From contig NZ_JBEBUX010000181.1 of assembly GCF_040393045.1 (NCBI RefSeq), forward strand, positions 1 to 6,461: a DNA stretch of 6,461 nt, given 5' to 3'. The position numbers and the translations under genes are program-made. This DNA comes from Pollutimonas bauzanensis_A (GTDB taxonomy: Bacteria > Pseudomonadota > Gammaproteobacteria > Burkholderiales > Burkholderiaceae_B). Shown in pieces: positions 1-5,326 of this stretch; position 1 is the first letter of the stretch, and every line of letters begins with the position of its first letter. A model generated the notes under the pieces. That model saw only the letters and a program-made list of their open reading frames with translations, was not told the DNA's origin and did not search any database.

Positions 1-1824
1 CCGACAGGGGTGGGAAAAACCACCACTATCGCCAAACTCGCCGCGCGTTGCTTAAAGCGTGGCGGGCCAGATAGCCTGGTGCTGCTTACGACGGATACCT
101 ATCGTATTGGTGCGCATGAGCAACTGAAAATCTATGGCCAGATAATGCGGGTGCCGGTGCACGTTGTGCAGGATACGGCAGAGCTGCAGCATGTGATGCA
201 AATCATACGTGCTGATCAAACCATACTGATCGATAACGTGGGGATCAGCCAGCGGGATCGTTATATTTCAGAGCAGGCGGCCATGTTGGCCAGCGCTGGG
301 CGCCAGATAAACCGACTATTGGTGCTTAACGCATCCAGCCATGGCGACACATTGGATGAAGTCGCGCGCACTTACGCCAATGACGGCGGGTCACCCCTTA
401 AGGGCTGCATTATTACCAAGGTCGATGAAGCCAGCCGTTTGGGCGCTGCGCTCGATACGGCTATACGCTACCGTTTGCCTGTCCATTACGTTTCCAATGG
501 GCAGAAGGTGCCCGAGAATCTGCTGTTTCTGCCCGCTGCCGAGCTGGTTGATCAGGCTTTGGTGCCAAATCAGCAAACTCGTGCCTTGTATGCTCCCACT
601 GAAGCCGATTTCGCCGCCTTGATGTCGTTGTCGAAAGGGCCGGAAGACGATACGAACGCGGCCGCCGCTGAAAGTCGTCGTAAGCGTTTGCTGCCGGGCC
701 TATTGTCGATGGCTGCCGAAACAGGGGCTGACTTGTCCATGGGCGATCTGGATGCCGCTTGCGCTTATGTTGATCAGCAAACCTGCGCTTCCGAGGCCTA
801 CGATGTATGGCGCAGCTACACATCAGAGAAGCAAGACGAGACTTCCTTAGCGGGGTATGTTGAGCATATGCTGCGCATTGTCCAGGGCGATTTGGCCAAG
901 AATAGCCACCGCTACGTATTGGCCGCGCATGATCAAGTGGCCGTAGCAGCGTCTGCCGATAGTCGTGGGTACTTACGAGCCAGCCTGTTGCTTGATGAGA
1001 ACGCTGTCGCATTGACGACGCCCGTGCAGCAAATTAGCTTTGCCCATGGCTGGCAGTCTTCTTGCGGCGCTAGCGCGCAGACGCCTCCCACGTCCGCCGC
1101 TGCGTTGCTGCACCAGGTGCAGTGGCTAAGTGAGCATTCAAGTAAATTGCCATTAGTGCATTTGTTCGAGGGCGGCTCACAGGCCTTATTGCGCAAAATT
1201 TCGGAGTCGAACGTATTATGGCTGGCGCAGTGCGCCGCGACGACGCGGGTTGAATATGATTCGTGCGCGACGACCGTGGGGGCGCTCGCAAAAACGCTTA
1301 ACCATCGGCCCATCGCCAGTCCGGTGTATTCGCAAGCGTTCACTGAAATCGCCGGCTTGCCGGTTGATGATGTTGTCTTGTGGGTTGCCAGTGAAGCTAT
1401 CGAAGTCGTTGCAAGGCAGCAGGATTCGCTAATGCTGCAGCTGATTTCCGTGCGCATCGTTCGTCGTGCGGATGGTGCAACCATAAAAGTCTTGCACGGC
1501 CTAAGCAATATGTTCTCTTTGGTGGCTTCACCTGAACAATTGGCAGCCTGGCTGGTGGTGCGTCTCGAAGCAAAGCAGGGCCTACGTTATGCAGCCCGCG
1601 CTTGGCGGTTGCTGGCGCAACGCGATGGGGCCGAGTCGTCGCAAAAGAAAGCATTAGCTGCTGCCCAGTTGGGTATGGCGGCATGGCAGTATAAACAGCA
1701 TGCCAACGCGGAATTGGCGCGCAGGGTGGGCGCCAGTTTGATTGGCAAGCCAGGGCTGCCTTCGGTATCGGCTATGCCGGCGGTGTTGAAGCTGTTTGCG
1801 CTAAAAGAGATGGTGGCGGCATAG
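1..1824 (+). CDS. flhF: Flagellar biosynthesis GTPase FlhF, 5' end missing
   Basis: FlhF is an SRP-family GTPase (relative of Ffh and FtsY) that acts at the inner membrane in placing or starting flagellar basal bodies. The frame is open from base 1, where the window cuts into the P-loop (PTGVGKTTT, codons 1-9), so the true start, B domain and start of the NG domain lie to the left. Visible motifs are DTYRIGAHEQL (codons 32-42), the G3 motif as DNVGISQRD (codons 78-86, where FlhF usually has DTVG or DTAG), TKVD (nt 415-426) and the G5 region YVSNGQKVPENL near nt 480-525. The GTPase core ends near nt 565. About 415 further residues to the TAG at 1822 form a mixed alpha/beta-looking tail with no motif I know; classical FlhF proteins stop soon after the G domain. 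No flhG/fleN follows: the next gene is convergent flgN, 14 bases away. The family call is firm; the role of the tail is unknown. Confidence 0.95.
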   Translation, partial: PTGVGKTTTIAKLAARCLKRGGPDSLVLLTTDTYRIGAHEQLKIYGQIMRVPVHVVQDTAELQHVMQIIRADQTILIDNVGISQRDRYISEQAAMLASAGRQINRLLVLNASSHGDTLDEVARTYANDGGSPLKGCIITKVDEASRLGAALDTAIRYRLPVHYVSNGQKVPENLLFLPAAELVDQALVPNQQTRALYAPTEADFAALMSLSKGPEDDTNAAAAESRRKRLLPGLLSMAAETGADLSMGDLDAACAYVDQQTCASEAYDVWRSYTSEKQDETSLAGYVEHMLRIVQGDLAKNSHRYVLAAHDQVAVAASADSRGYLRASLLLDENAVALTTPVQQISFAHGWQSSCGASAQTPPTSAAALLHQVQWLSEHSSKLPLVHLFEGGSQALLRKISESNVLWLAQCAATTRVEYDSCATTVGALAKTLNHRPIASPVYSQAFTEIAGLPVDDVVLWVASEAIEVVARQQDSLMLQLISVRIVRRADGATIKVLHGLSNMFSLVASPEQLAAWLVVRLEAKQGLRYAARAWRLLAQRDGAESSQKKALAAAQLGMAAWQYKQHANAELARRVGASLIGKPGLPSVSAMPAVLKLFALKEMVAA

Positions 1825-1832
1825 GCGCCGCC
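1815..1832. terminator. GC-rich hairpin at the flhF/flgN convergent junction, possible terminator
   Basis: GGCGGC (1815-1820) and GCCGCC (1827-1832) form a perfect 6-bp stem around a 6-base loop that contains the flhF stop codon. It lies exactly where the convergent flhF and flgN transcripts meet. There is no T run after it on the plus strand, and on the minus strand only a weak T-rich stretch follows, so it does not meet the usual intrinsic-terminator pattern. A bidirectional stop is inferred from position only. Confidence 0.3.
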
Positions 1833-1838
1833 TGACTA

Positions 1839-2315
1839 TCAACCTGCCTTGAAGCTGGTGGTGGCGCCCTGGTGGCCACGATGGGTGCGGCCGCTGGCAT
1901 CATACAGATTTCCTGCGCCAGAGAGGCTGCGCAGGGTGTCCAGTGCTTGTTGGTTATGTTCGAGAAAGGTATCAATGATACGGCCGTTAGCGGCATTCAT
2001 GTCGCTGGCCTTTTGTACGTTTTCGAGCAGGGCCTGGTAAATGGCGTTCAGGCCGGAGTGATCGTTTACTGCAGCATCCAGGCCGGTCTTGTTTTCTTCG
2101 TAGCCAAGTTGGGCCAACAGCATCTGGCGTTCGTCGGCTACCATCGCCAATTTGTCAGCGTAACGGTTCTTTTCTTCAGTCGAATGGCTTAATGCATCGG
2201 TGGTGCCAGCCTCGGTCAGCGCCTGAGCTTCGGCGTCGAGAATGACGATAAAGGCTTGGACCAGATCGGCTTCCCGTTCCAGGCATTTCTGCAGTTGTAG
2301 AACAGCGTTATTCAT
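1839..2315 (-). CDS. flgN: Flagellar export chaperone FlgN (158 aa)
   Basis: FlgN is a cytoplasmic chaperone that binds the hook-filament junction proteins FlgK and FlgL and delivers them to the type III export gate; in Salmonella it also influences flgM translation. The protein is 158 residues, the usual FlgN size, and almost wholly helical in appearance: heptad-like leucines over residues 1-70, then the conserved helix around NAANGRIIDTFLEHNQQALD (about 108-127) and the family signature LYDASGRT (137-144), near the FlgK/FlgL-binding end. It starts at ATG (2315-2313), 45 bases after the flgM stop, so the two genes are probably cotranscribed. No Shine-Dalgarno sequence is visible before the ATG; initiation may be weak or depend on upstream translation. 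It ends with TGA, tail to tail with flhF. Confidence 0.93.
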   Translation of the reverse strand: MNNAVLQLQKCLEREADLVQAFIVILDAEAQALTEAGTTDALSHSTEEKNRYADKLAMVADERQMLLAQLGYEENKTGLDAAVNDHSGLNAIYQALLENVQKASDMNAANGRIIDTFLEHNQQALDTLRSLSGAGNLYDASGRTHRGHQGATTSFKAG

Positions 2316-2360
2316 ATGGCAATTATGTAAAAGCAGCGGCGGCGGGCTGCTGCATGGATG

Positions 2361-2651
2361 TTATTTCAGTAGGTCACGGACGCTCGCGATGAGCCCGTCG
2401 GCGATGCGGCTGGGGTCGATCTTGAGCTGGCCCGATGCCAAGGCATCGCGAATTTGGTTGACGCGCGCAACGTTGATATCGTTGTCGCTGTTCTGCAAAT
2501 TGGACAGATGGCGGGCGGTGGGGCTTAGGTCAACGGCGCCTTTGCTTGCGGCCGGGGATGACGATGTGCTTGCACTGGTCACGCCATCAGTCCGCGAGCC
2601 GGTAACGGTGCTTCTAGCTGGACTGTTAATCGAGGGTGAGGTGATCTTCAA
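2361..2651 (-). CDS. flgM: Anti-sigma-28 factor FlgM (96 aa), TTG start
   Basis: FlgM binds and inhibits the flagellar sigma factor FliA (sigma-28) in the cytoplasm until the hook-basal body is complete, then is exported through it. The 96-residue protein has the family pattern: a short MKITSPS start, a low-complexity Ser/Thr/Ala linker (about residues 8-38) as expected for the disordered, exportable N-terminal half, then VDLSPTAR (40-47) and the sigma-binding helices with ARVNQIRDAL and KIDPSRIADGLI, ending RDLLK. The start codon is TTG (2651-2649), chosen because GGAG (2661-2658) lies 6 bases upstream, the resulting N-terminus matches FlgM proteins, and no in-frame ATG lies just upstream. 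A sigma-28 promoter precedes the gene, so FlgM is probably made under the sigma factor it inhibits, besides read-through from flgA. Confidence 0.94.
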   Translation of the reverse strand: MKITSPSINSPARSTVTGSRTDGVTSASTSSSPAASKGAVDLSPTARHLSNLQNSDNDINVARVNQIRDALASGQLKIDPSRIADGLIASVRDLLK

Positions 2652-2661
2652 GAGGGTCTCC
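2649..2661 (-). promoter_or_regulatory. Ribosome binding site and TTG start of flgM
   Basis: Read on the minus strand, GGAG (2661-2658) is followed by six bases and then TTG AAG ATC ACC. The strong spacing supports the TTG at 2651-2649 as the true start rather than any internal codon. A TTG start usually lowers initiation, which may keep FlgM output modest. Confidence 0.8.
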
Positions 2662-2701
2662 GGGTAAAGCCTGGCAAATGGTGTACTGCCTGTGTGTCTG
2701 T

Positions 2702-2728
2702 TTTACGGCTACGTCCAGGAAAACTTTA
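2702..2728 (-). promoter_or_regulatory. Sigma-28 (FliA) promoter for flgM-flgN
   Basis: On the minus strand the sequence reads TAAAGTTT (2728-2721), an 11-base spacer (2720-2710), then GCCGTAAA (2709-2702). The enterobacterial FliA consensus is TAAAGTTT-N11-GCCGATAA, so the -35 element matches 8 of 8, the spacer is exact and the -10 element matches 6 of 8, keeping the key GCCG and the final AA. Transcription would start near 2696, giving a leader of roughly 45 bases before the flgM TTG. The promoter sits alone in the 123-base flgA-flgM gap (2652-2774) and faces flgM, which fits a late-class promoter used once FlgM has been exported. Confidence 0.87.
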
Positions 2729-2774
2729 GCCTTTGGGCATGTTTTATGTGAGCGTATGCGTATTTGTGCCTTCG

Positions 2775-3485
2775 TTACATAATGACTTGTACGGTATTCG
2801 CGTTCAATACCGTACCGCTTACGATTTGGCCAGAACTGGATTTTACCTGTATTTGTGCGCCCGGCCCGCCGTTTTGCAGTGCCGTGCCTTCGCCGTTGGC
2901 CACGAAGCCCACGCCGCGCGCCTCTGTGCGTACGGCCTGTCCTCGTTGTATCGAGTCGGGGTCGCGCAAGGCGCTGTATTTTACTGTGCCGCCTGCTGGA
3001 ATGCGTTGCTTGGCAATATAGCCAATGGCCTGACTGGGGTCGAATATTACGCCGCGGGGCAGTCGCAGCAAGTCGCCTTCACGGCCGGTCAAGTCGGTGA
3101 GTGTCAAGGCATCGCCCGGCTGAATGTTGCGGTTCGCGACATAGTAGAAGCCTTGAATGCTCAGGTTGGCTTGCACATGGCTGGTCCATGCTTGCGGAGC
3201 CAGGCAGCGAACTTCCACCGTCATGCGCGATCGTAACCGTTGCCCGCTAGGCAGGAAAGCCTGCAGCTGGCTGCACGCCGGCTGTTGATTTATGCGCGGT
3301 GTTTCAACGATGATATGGGACGATCCAGGGTAGCTGTTTGCCTGATTGCTGAGGAAATCCTCAACTTCAGCTGCGACAAGGCTAGGGTCTTGTACGGGCA
3401 CCGCAGCTGTGCCTTGTGCAGCATTAGCTGCGCATACATGTGCGCTGGCAACCAGCAAAATAGATAGGATGGAGAGCTTGGGCAT
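2775..3485 (-). CDS. flgA: Flagellar P-ring assembly chaperone FlgA (236 aa)
   Basis: FlgA is a periplasmic chaperone that helps FlgI subunits assemble into the P ring around the rod. A Sec signal peptide is clear: MPKLSILSILLVASAHVCAANA, with Lys3, a hydrophobic core at 6-15 and likely cleavage after Ala22. The mature part has an N-terminal region with paired Cys71 and Cys94, as in other FlgA proteins where a disulfide is likely, then an SAF-type domain (about 112-178: FYYVANRNIQPGDALTLTDL ... IPAGGTVKYSAL) and the C-terminal beta domain (GVGFVANGEGTALQNGGPG ... SGTVLNANTVQV). Length is typical. The start is ATG 3485-3483; no clear Shine-Dalgarno precedes it, but the signal peptide supports it. 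It is divergent from flgB and leads the flgA-flgM-flgN set, with 123 bases to flgM. Confidence 0.95.
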   Translation of the reverse strand: MPKLSILSILLVASAHVCAANAAQGTAAVPVQDPSLVAAEVEDFLSNQANSYPGSSHIIVETPRINQQPACSQLQAFLPSGQRLRSRMTVEVRCLAPQAWTSHVQANLSIQGFYYVANRNIQPGDALTLTDLTGREGDLLRLPRGVIFDPSQAIGYIAKQRIPAGGTVKYSALRDPDSIQRGQAVRTEARGVGFVANGEGTALQNGGPGAQIQVKSSSGQIVSGTVLNANTVQVIM

Positions 3486-3535
3486 GCAGCCATTCTATAG
3501 AAGGCTGCTTTGCGGCATCCCGGGAATTGGATGAT

Positions 3536-3551
3536 AAATAGCGCCTTATTT
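3536..3551. promoter_or_regulatory. AAATAGCG-containing inverted repeat, possible FlhDC-type half sites
   Basis: AAATAGCGCCTTATTT is an imperfect palindrome with AAATA and TATTT arms. Its left part, AAATAGCG (3536-3543), matches the inner half of the enterobacterial FlhDC box (AAATA(A/G)CG) completely, and the minus-strand reading of the right part (AAATAAGG) matches 7 of 8. Against an FlhDC box: the outer AA(C/T)G(C/G) element is not seen at the right distance, and the two halves abut instead of being 10-12 bases apart. It could be a degenerate activator site or chance in AT-rich DNA. Confidence 0.35.
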
Positions 3552-3558
3552 CCTACTT

Positions 3559-3583
3559 TAGTAAAGCATACGCCGCTTTACTA
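3559..3583. repeat. Perfect 9-bp inverted repeat between flgA and flgB
   Basis: TAGTAAAGC (3559-3567), a 7-base spacer, then GCTTTACTA (3575-3583) form a perfect 9-bp inverted repeat. An overlapping small palindrome, CTTTAGTAAAG (3556-3566), uses the left arm. The spacing of the arm centres is 16 bases, a little over one helix turn, as for a dimeric DNA-binding protein; as RNA it would be a stem-loop without a T tail in either direction. It lies 90-100 bases from both start codons, where an operator or activator site would act. Which protein binds is unknown. Confidence 0.6.
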
Positions 3584-3659
3584 TGCTGTTATGTGAGCGG
3601 CAAGGCCGTCATGTTGGTCCAGTGCCTGCGGACATCCATAGCGGGCATCATTATTTTCT

Positions 3660-3673
3660 GGTGAATGGCAATG
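3660..3673 (+). promoter_or_regulatory. Ribosome binding site deciding the flgB start
   Basis: Two in-frame ATG codons open flgB, at 3665 and 3671. GGTGA (3660-3664) directly abuts the first, too close to work, but lies 6 bases before the second. FlgB proteins usually begin Met-Leu/Ile-Asp, which also fits the second ATG (MIDRIGED). The start at 3671 is therefore preferred. Confidence 0.6.
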
Positions 3674-4078
3674 ATTGATCGGATCGGCGAAGACCTGGGC
3701 TTTTACCAAAAGGCCATTAGTTTGCGCCAGCAGCGACAAGAAGTCTTGGCAGCCAATATCGCGAATGCCGATACGCCAAATTACAAGTCACGCGACTTTG
3801 ATTTCGGCGCAGCCCTGAAAGACGCAATGGGCGAAGGCATGCGTTTACCTGATACCCAGCTTGCATTGACTTCAGCACGCCACATACCGGCCAAGGCGGT
3901 CAGCCCTGATCCTGCCGAATTGCTGTATCGCCAGCCATTGCAGCCCAGCATGGACGGCAACACGGTCGACATGGACGTCGAGCGCGTGCAGTTCGCCGAC
4001 AACACATTGCGCTACCAAAGCGATCTTACCGTGATTTCCGGTCGAATCAAAACCATGATGGCCGCGCTTCAACAGTAA
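3665..4078 (+). CDS. flgB: Flagellar proximal rod protein FlgB (137 aa, or 135 from the second ATG)
   Basis: FlgB is a proximal rod subunit of the flagellar basal body, exported by the flagellar type III system without a cleaved signal and placed just outside the MS ring/FliE junction. The N-terminal helix SLRQQRQEVLAANIANADTPNYKSRDFDF (about residues 19-47) is the classic rod-protein signature, and the C-terminal helix DMDVERVQFADNTLRYQSDL...IKTMMAALQQ matches the FlgB end; both terminal helices pack together in the rod. Length is normal for the family. The start at 3665 gives two extra residues; the one at 3671 has the better ribosome binding site. It is the first gene of flgBCDE and divergent from flgA, with flgC 31 bases downstream. 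Confidence 0.97.
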   Translation: MAMIDRIGEDLGFYQKAISLRQQRQEVLAANIANADTPNYKSRDFDFGAALKDAMGEGMRLPDTQLALTSARHIPAKAVSPDPAELLYRQPLQPSMDGNTVDMDVERVQFADNTLRYQSDLTVISGRIKTMMAALQQ

Positions 4079-4109
4079 TTTTGCGCCAACAGAATAAACA
4101 GGAAAGTCC

Positions 4110-4526
4110 ATGTCCACTATGAGTATTTTCGAGATTGCCGGCTCAGCGCTGACTGCGCAATCACAGCGCATGAACGTTACCGCTAGCAACTTGGCCAATG
4201 CCGATAGCGTGGCCGGTCCTGATGGCCAGCCTTATCGTGCGCGCCAGGTCGTATTCCAAATGAGTCCAGCCCAAGGCCAGGCTTATGCGCAGTCAGTGGG
4301 CGGCGTTAGGGTTTCGGGCGTAGTCGAAAGCACTGCACCTGCTCGCTTGCAGTATGACCCCAAAAACCCGTTGGCCAATGCCGACGGCTATATAGAAATG
4401 CCTAATGTGGACGTGGTGGCCGAAACCGTCAATATGATTTCCGCTTCGCGTTCGTATCAAGCCAATGTAGAAGTCATTAACACCGCGAAAAGCATGATGA
4501 TGCGCACCCTGTCGATAGGCCAGTAA
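4110..4526 (+). CDS. flgC: Flagellar proximal rod protein FlgC (138 aa)
   Basis: FlgC is the second proximal rod subunit, assembled with FlgB and FlgF and exported by the flagellar type III apparatus. It shows the rod/hook N-terminal motif FEIAGSALTAQSQRMNVTASNLANADSV (about residues 7-34), the middle motif DPKNPLANADGYIEMPNVDVV and the C-terminal helix ETVNMISASRSYQANVEVINTAKSMMMRTLSIGQ, complete for the family and of normal length. The start ATG at 4110 has AGGA (4100-4103) 6 bases upstream, so it is preferred over the in-frame ATG at 4119. Gaps of 31 bases to flgB and 40 to flgD are consistent with one transcript. Confidence 0.98.
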   Translation: MSTMSIFEIAGSALTAQSQRMNVTASNLANADSVAGPDGQPYRARQVVFQMSPAQGQAYAQSVGGVRVSGVVESTAPARLQYDPKNPLANADGYIEMPNVDVVAETVNMISASRSYQANVEVINTAKSMMMRTLSIGQ

Positions 4527-4535
4527 GGCCAGGTC

Positions 4536-4549
4536 GATTCGCCGGAATC
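4536..4549. repeat. Small perfect stem-loop in the flgC-flgD gap
   Basis: GATTC (4536-4540) and GAATC (4545-4549) pair perfectly around GCCG. The stem is only 5 bp with no T tail, so it is not a terminator; it lies just before the weak flgD ribosome binding site (GGAA, 4556-4559) and could at most tune message stability or flgD translation. Confidence 0.3.
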
Positions 4550-4566
4550 TATTACGGAACTTAAGC

Positions 4567-5253
4567 GTGACAACAGTCAATAGCACCAACACTAGCAGCG
4601 CTGCTGCGGCCATGGCCGCAGCGACCAGTAAAAACAACGATTTGATGGGCGATACCCAGGATAGGTTCCTGACGTTGCTGGTGACCCAACTGCAAAACCA
4701 GGATCCGATGAATCCTATGGATAACGCACAAGTCACCTCGCAAATCGCGCAGATGTCTACCGTTCAGGGAATTACCCAGTTGAACAATACTTTGCTGGCC
4801 CTGACTGGGCAGATGGATGTGTCGCAGTCCATGCAGGCTGCCGGACTCATCGGCAAAGAGGTGCTGGTGCCGGGCACCAAGATTTCAGTAGGTACGGCCG
4901 ACGGCGTGACGCACACGACACCCTTTGGCGTGGATGTCATCTCCGATGCGGCCAATGTCACGGTCAGCATCATGGATGCTACCGGCAAGGTGGTGCGCAA
5001 GCTTGAACTGGGTCAACAAGAGGTCGGTGTTGTTTCGGTCGATTGGGATGGCAAGGACGATCTGGGCGGGGCAGTCAATGATGGCGCCTACACCATTTCG
5101 GTAGCGGCATCCGACGCGAACGGCACGCCGGTATCGGCCGATGCATTGACCCATGGCAAGGTCGGCAGCGTCGCCTATACCGCCAATGGATTAATGCTCG
5201 ACCTTGGTCTGGCAGGCAAGTACTCCTTGCTGGATCTGCGGAAAATCATGTAG
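4567..5253 (+). CDS. flgD: Flagellar hook-capping (scaffold) protein FlgD (228 aa), GTG start
   Basis: FlgD forms the cap at the tip of the growing hook, lets FlgE subunits polymerise and is later replaced by FlgK. After a flexible Ser/Thr/Ala-rich export region (residues 1-30) comes the hallmark FlgD segment DRFLTLLVTQLQNQDPMNPM (32-51) followed by DNAQVTSQIAQMSTVQGI. The C-terminal half carries the FlgD Ig-like/tudor domains, with VTVSIMDATGKVVRKLELG and DWDGKDDLGGAVNDGAYTISVAA (about 130-180). Length is typical. The start is GTG 4567, with GGAA (4556-4559) 7 bases upstream; the next ATG (codon 16) would remove part of the export region and has no better site. It follows flgC by 40 bases and precedes flgE by 73. 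Confidence 0.97.
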   Translation: MTTVNSTNTSSAAAAMAAATSKNNDLMGDTQDRFLTLLVTQLQNQDPMNPMDNAQVTSQIAQMSTVQGITQLNNTLLALTGQMDVSQSMQAAGLIGKEVLVPGTKISVGTADGVTHTTPFGVDVISDAANVTVSIMDATGKVVRKLELGQQEVGVVSVDWDGKDDLGGAVNDGAYTISVAASDANGTPVSADALTHGKVGSVAYTANGLMLDLGLAGKYSLLDLRKIM

Positions 5254-5258
5254 TTGCG

Positions 5259-5296
5259 AAAGCCTGCGCATTCGCCATGGGCGTTGCGCTTTATTT
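5259..5296 (+). terminator. Hairpin with T-rich tail between flgD and flgE, possible attenuator
   Basis: GCGC (5266-5269) and CGCC (5273-5276) pair with GGCG (5280-5283) and GCGC (5286-5289) around an ATG loop, with a small ATT/TT internal loop; AAAG (5259-5262) can add to CTTT (5289-5292) outside it across a bulge. The downstream bases TTTATTTA give a weak U-rich tail. It sits in the 73-base gap, the largest in flgB-E, and leaves the flgE ribosome binding site free. Partial termination or 3'-end protection of the upstream message is possible; a full terminator is unlikely because no promoter is visible before flgE. Confidence 0.35.
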
Positions 5297-5326
5297 ACAC
5301 ACAGTTAAAAGCAAACGAGGTATACC

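Larger units (their letters stand above)
3486..3664. promoter_or_regulatory. Divergent flgA/flgB control region
   Basis: This 179-base gap has no gene and must hold the promoters for flgA (leftward) and flgB (rightward). It contains an AT-rich core (about 3531-3595) with two inverted repeats, listed separately. I find no sigma-28 or sigma-54 site. Sigma-70 candidates are weak: rightward TTGGTC (3614-3619), 17 bases, then CATAGC; leftward TTTACT (in the right-hand copy of the 3559-3567 arm read on the minus strand), then TATTTA after 19 bases. Poor -35/-10 elements would fit promoters that need an activator, such as FlhDC for early flagellar operons, but that is inference. Confidence 0.55.

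Noticed and set aside
461..1508. Two long minus-strand open frames (461-1012 and 933-1508) opposite flhF
   Set aside because: They are antisense to a well-supported gene, overlap each other, have Arg/Ser/Pro-rich shadow-like translations and match no family I know.
2242..2667. A 141-codon plus-strand frame across flgN, flgM and their gap
   Set aside because: It is a shadow that spans two clear genes and their spacer, with no recognisable protein features.
2733..3236. A 167-codon plus-strand open frame opposite flgA
   Set aside because: It lies antisense to flgA, which has a signal peptide, an SAF-type domain and full length; the antisense translation shows no domain.
3559..3583. TAAAG ... 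GCCG as a sigma-28 promoter for flgB
   Set aside because: TAAAG and GCCG occur here but only about 5 bases apart, far from the 11-base spacer needed, so this is not a FliA promoter.
3572..3601. GCCGCT ... AGCGGC inverted repeat with an 18-base loop
   Set aside because: The arms are only 6 bp, the loop is long and it overlaps the stronger 9-bp repeat; chance is likely in this composition.
4191..4384. Exact 14-base repeat TTGGCCAATGCCGA in flgC at 4191 and 4371, 180 bases apart
   Set aside because: Both copies are in frame and encode LANAD, and both positions are normal FlgC family motifs (SNLANADSV and NPLANADGY). Shared codons explain the repeat.
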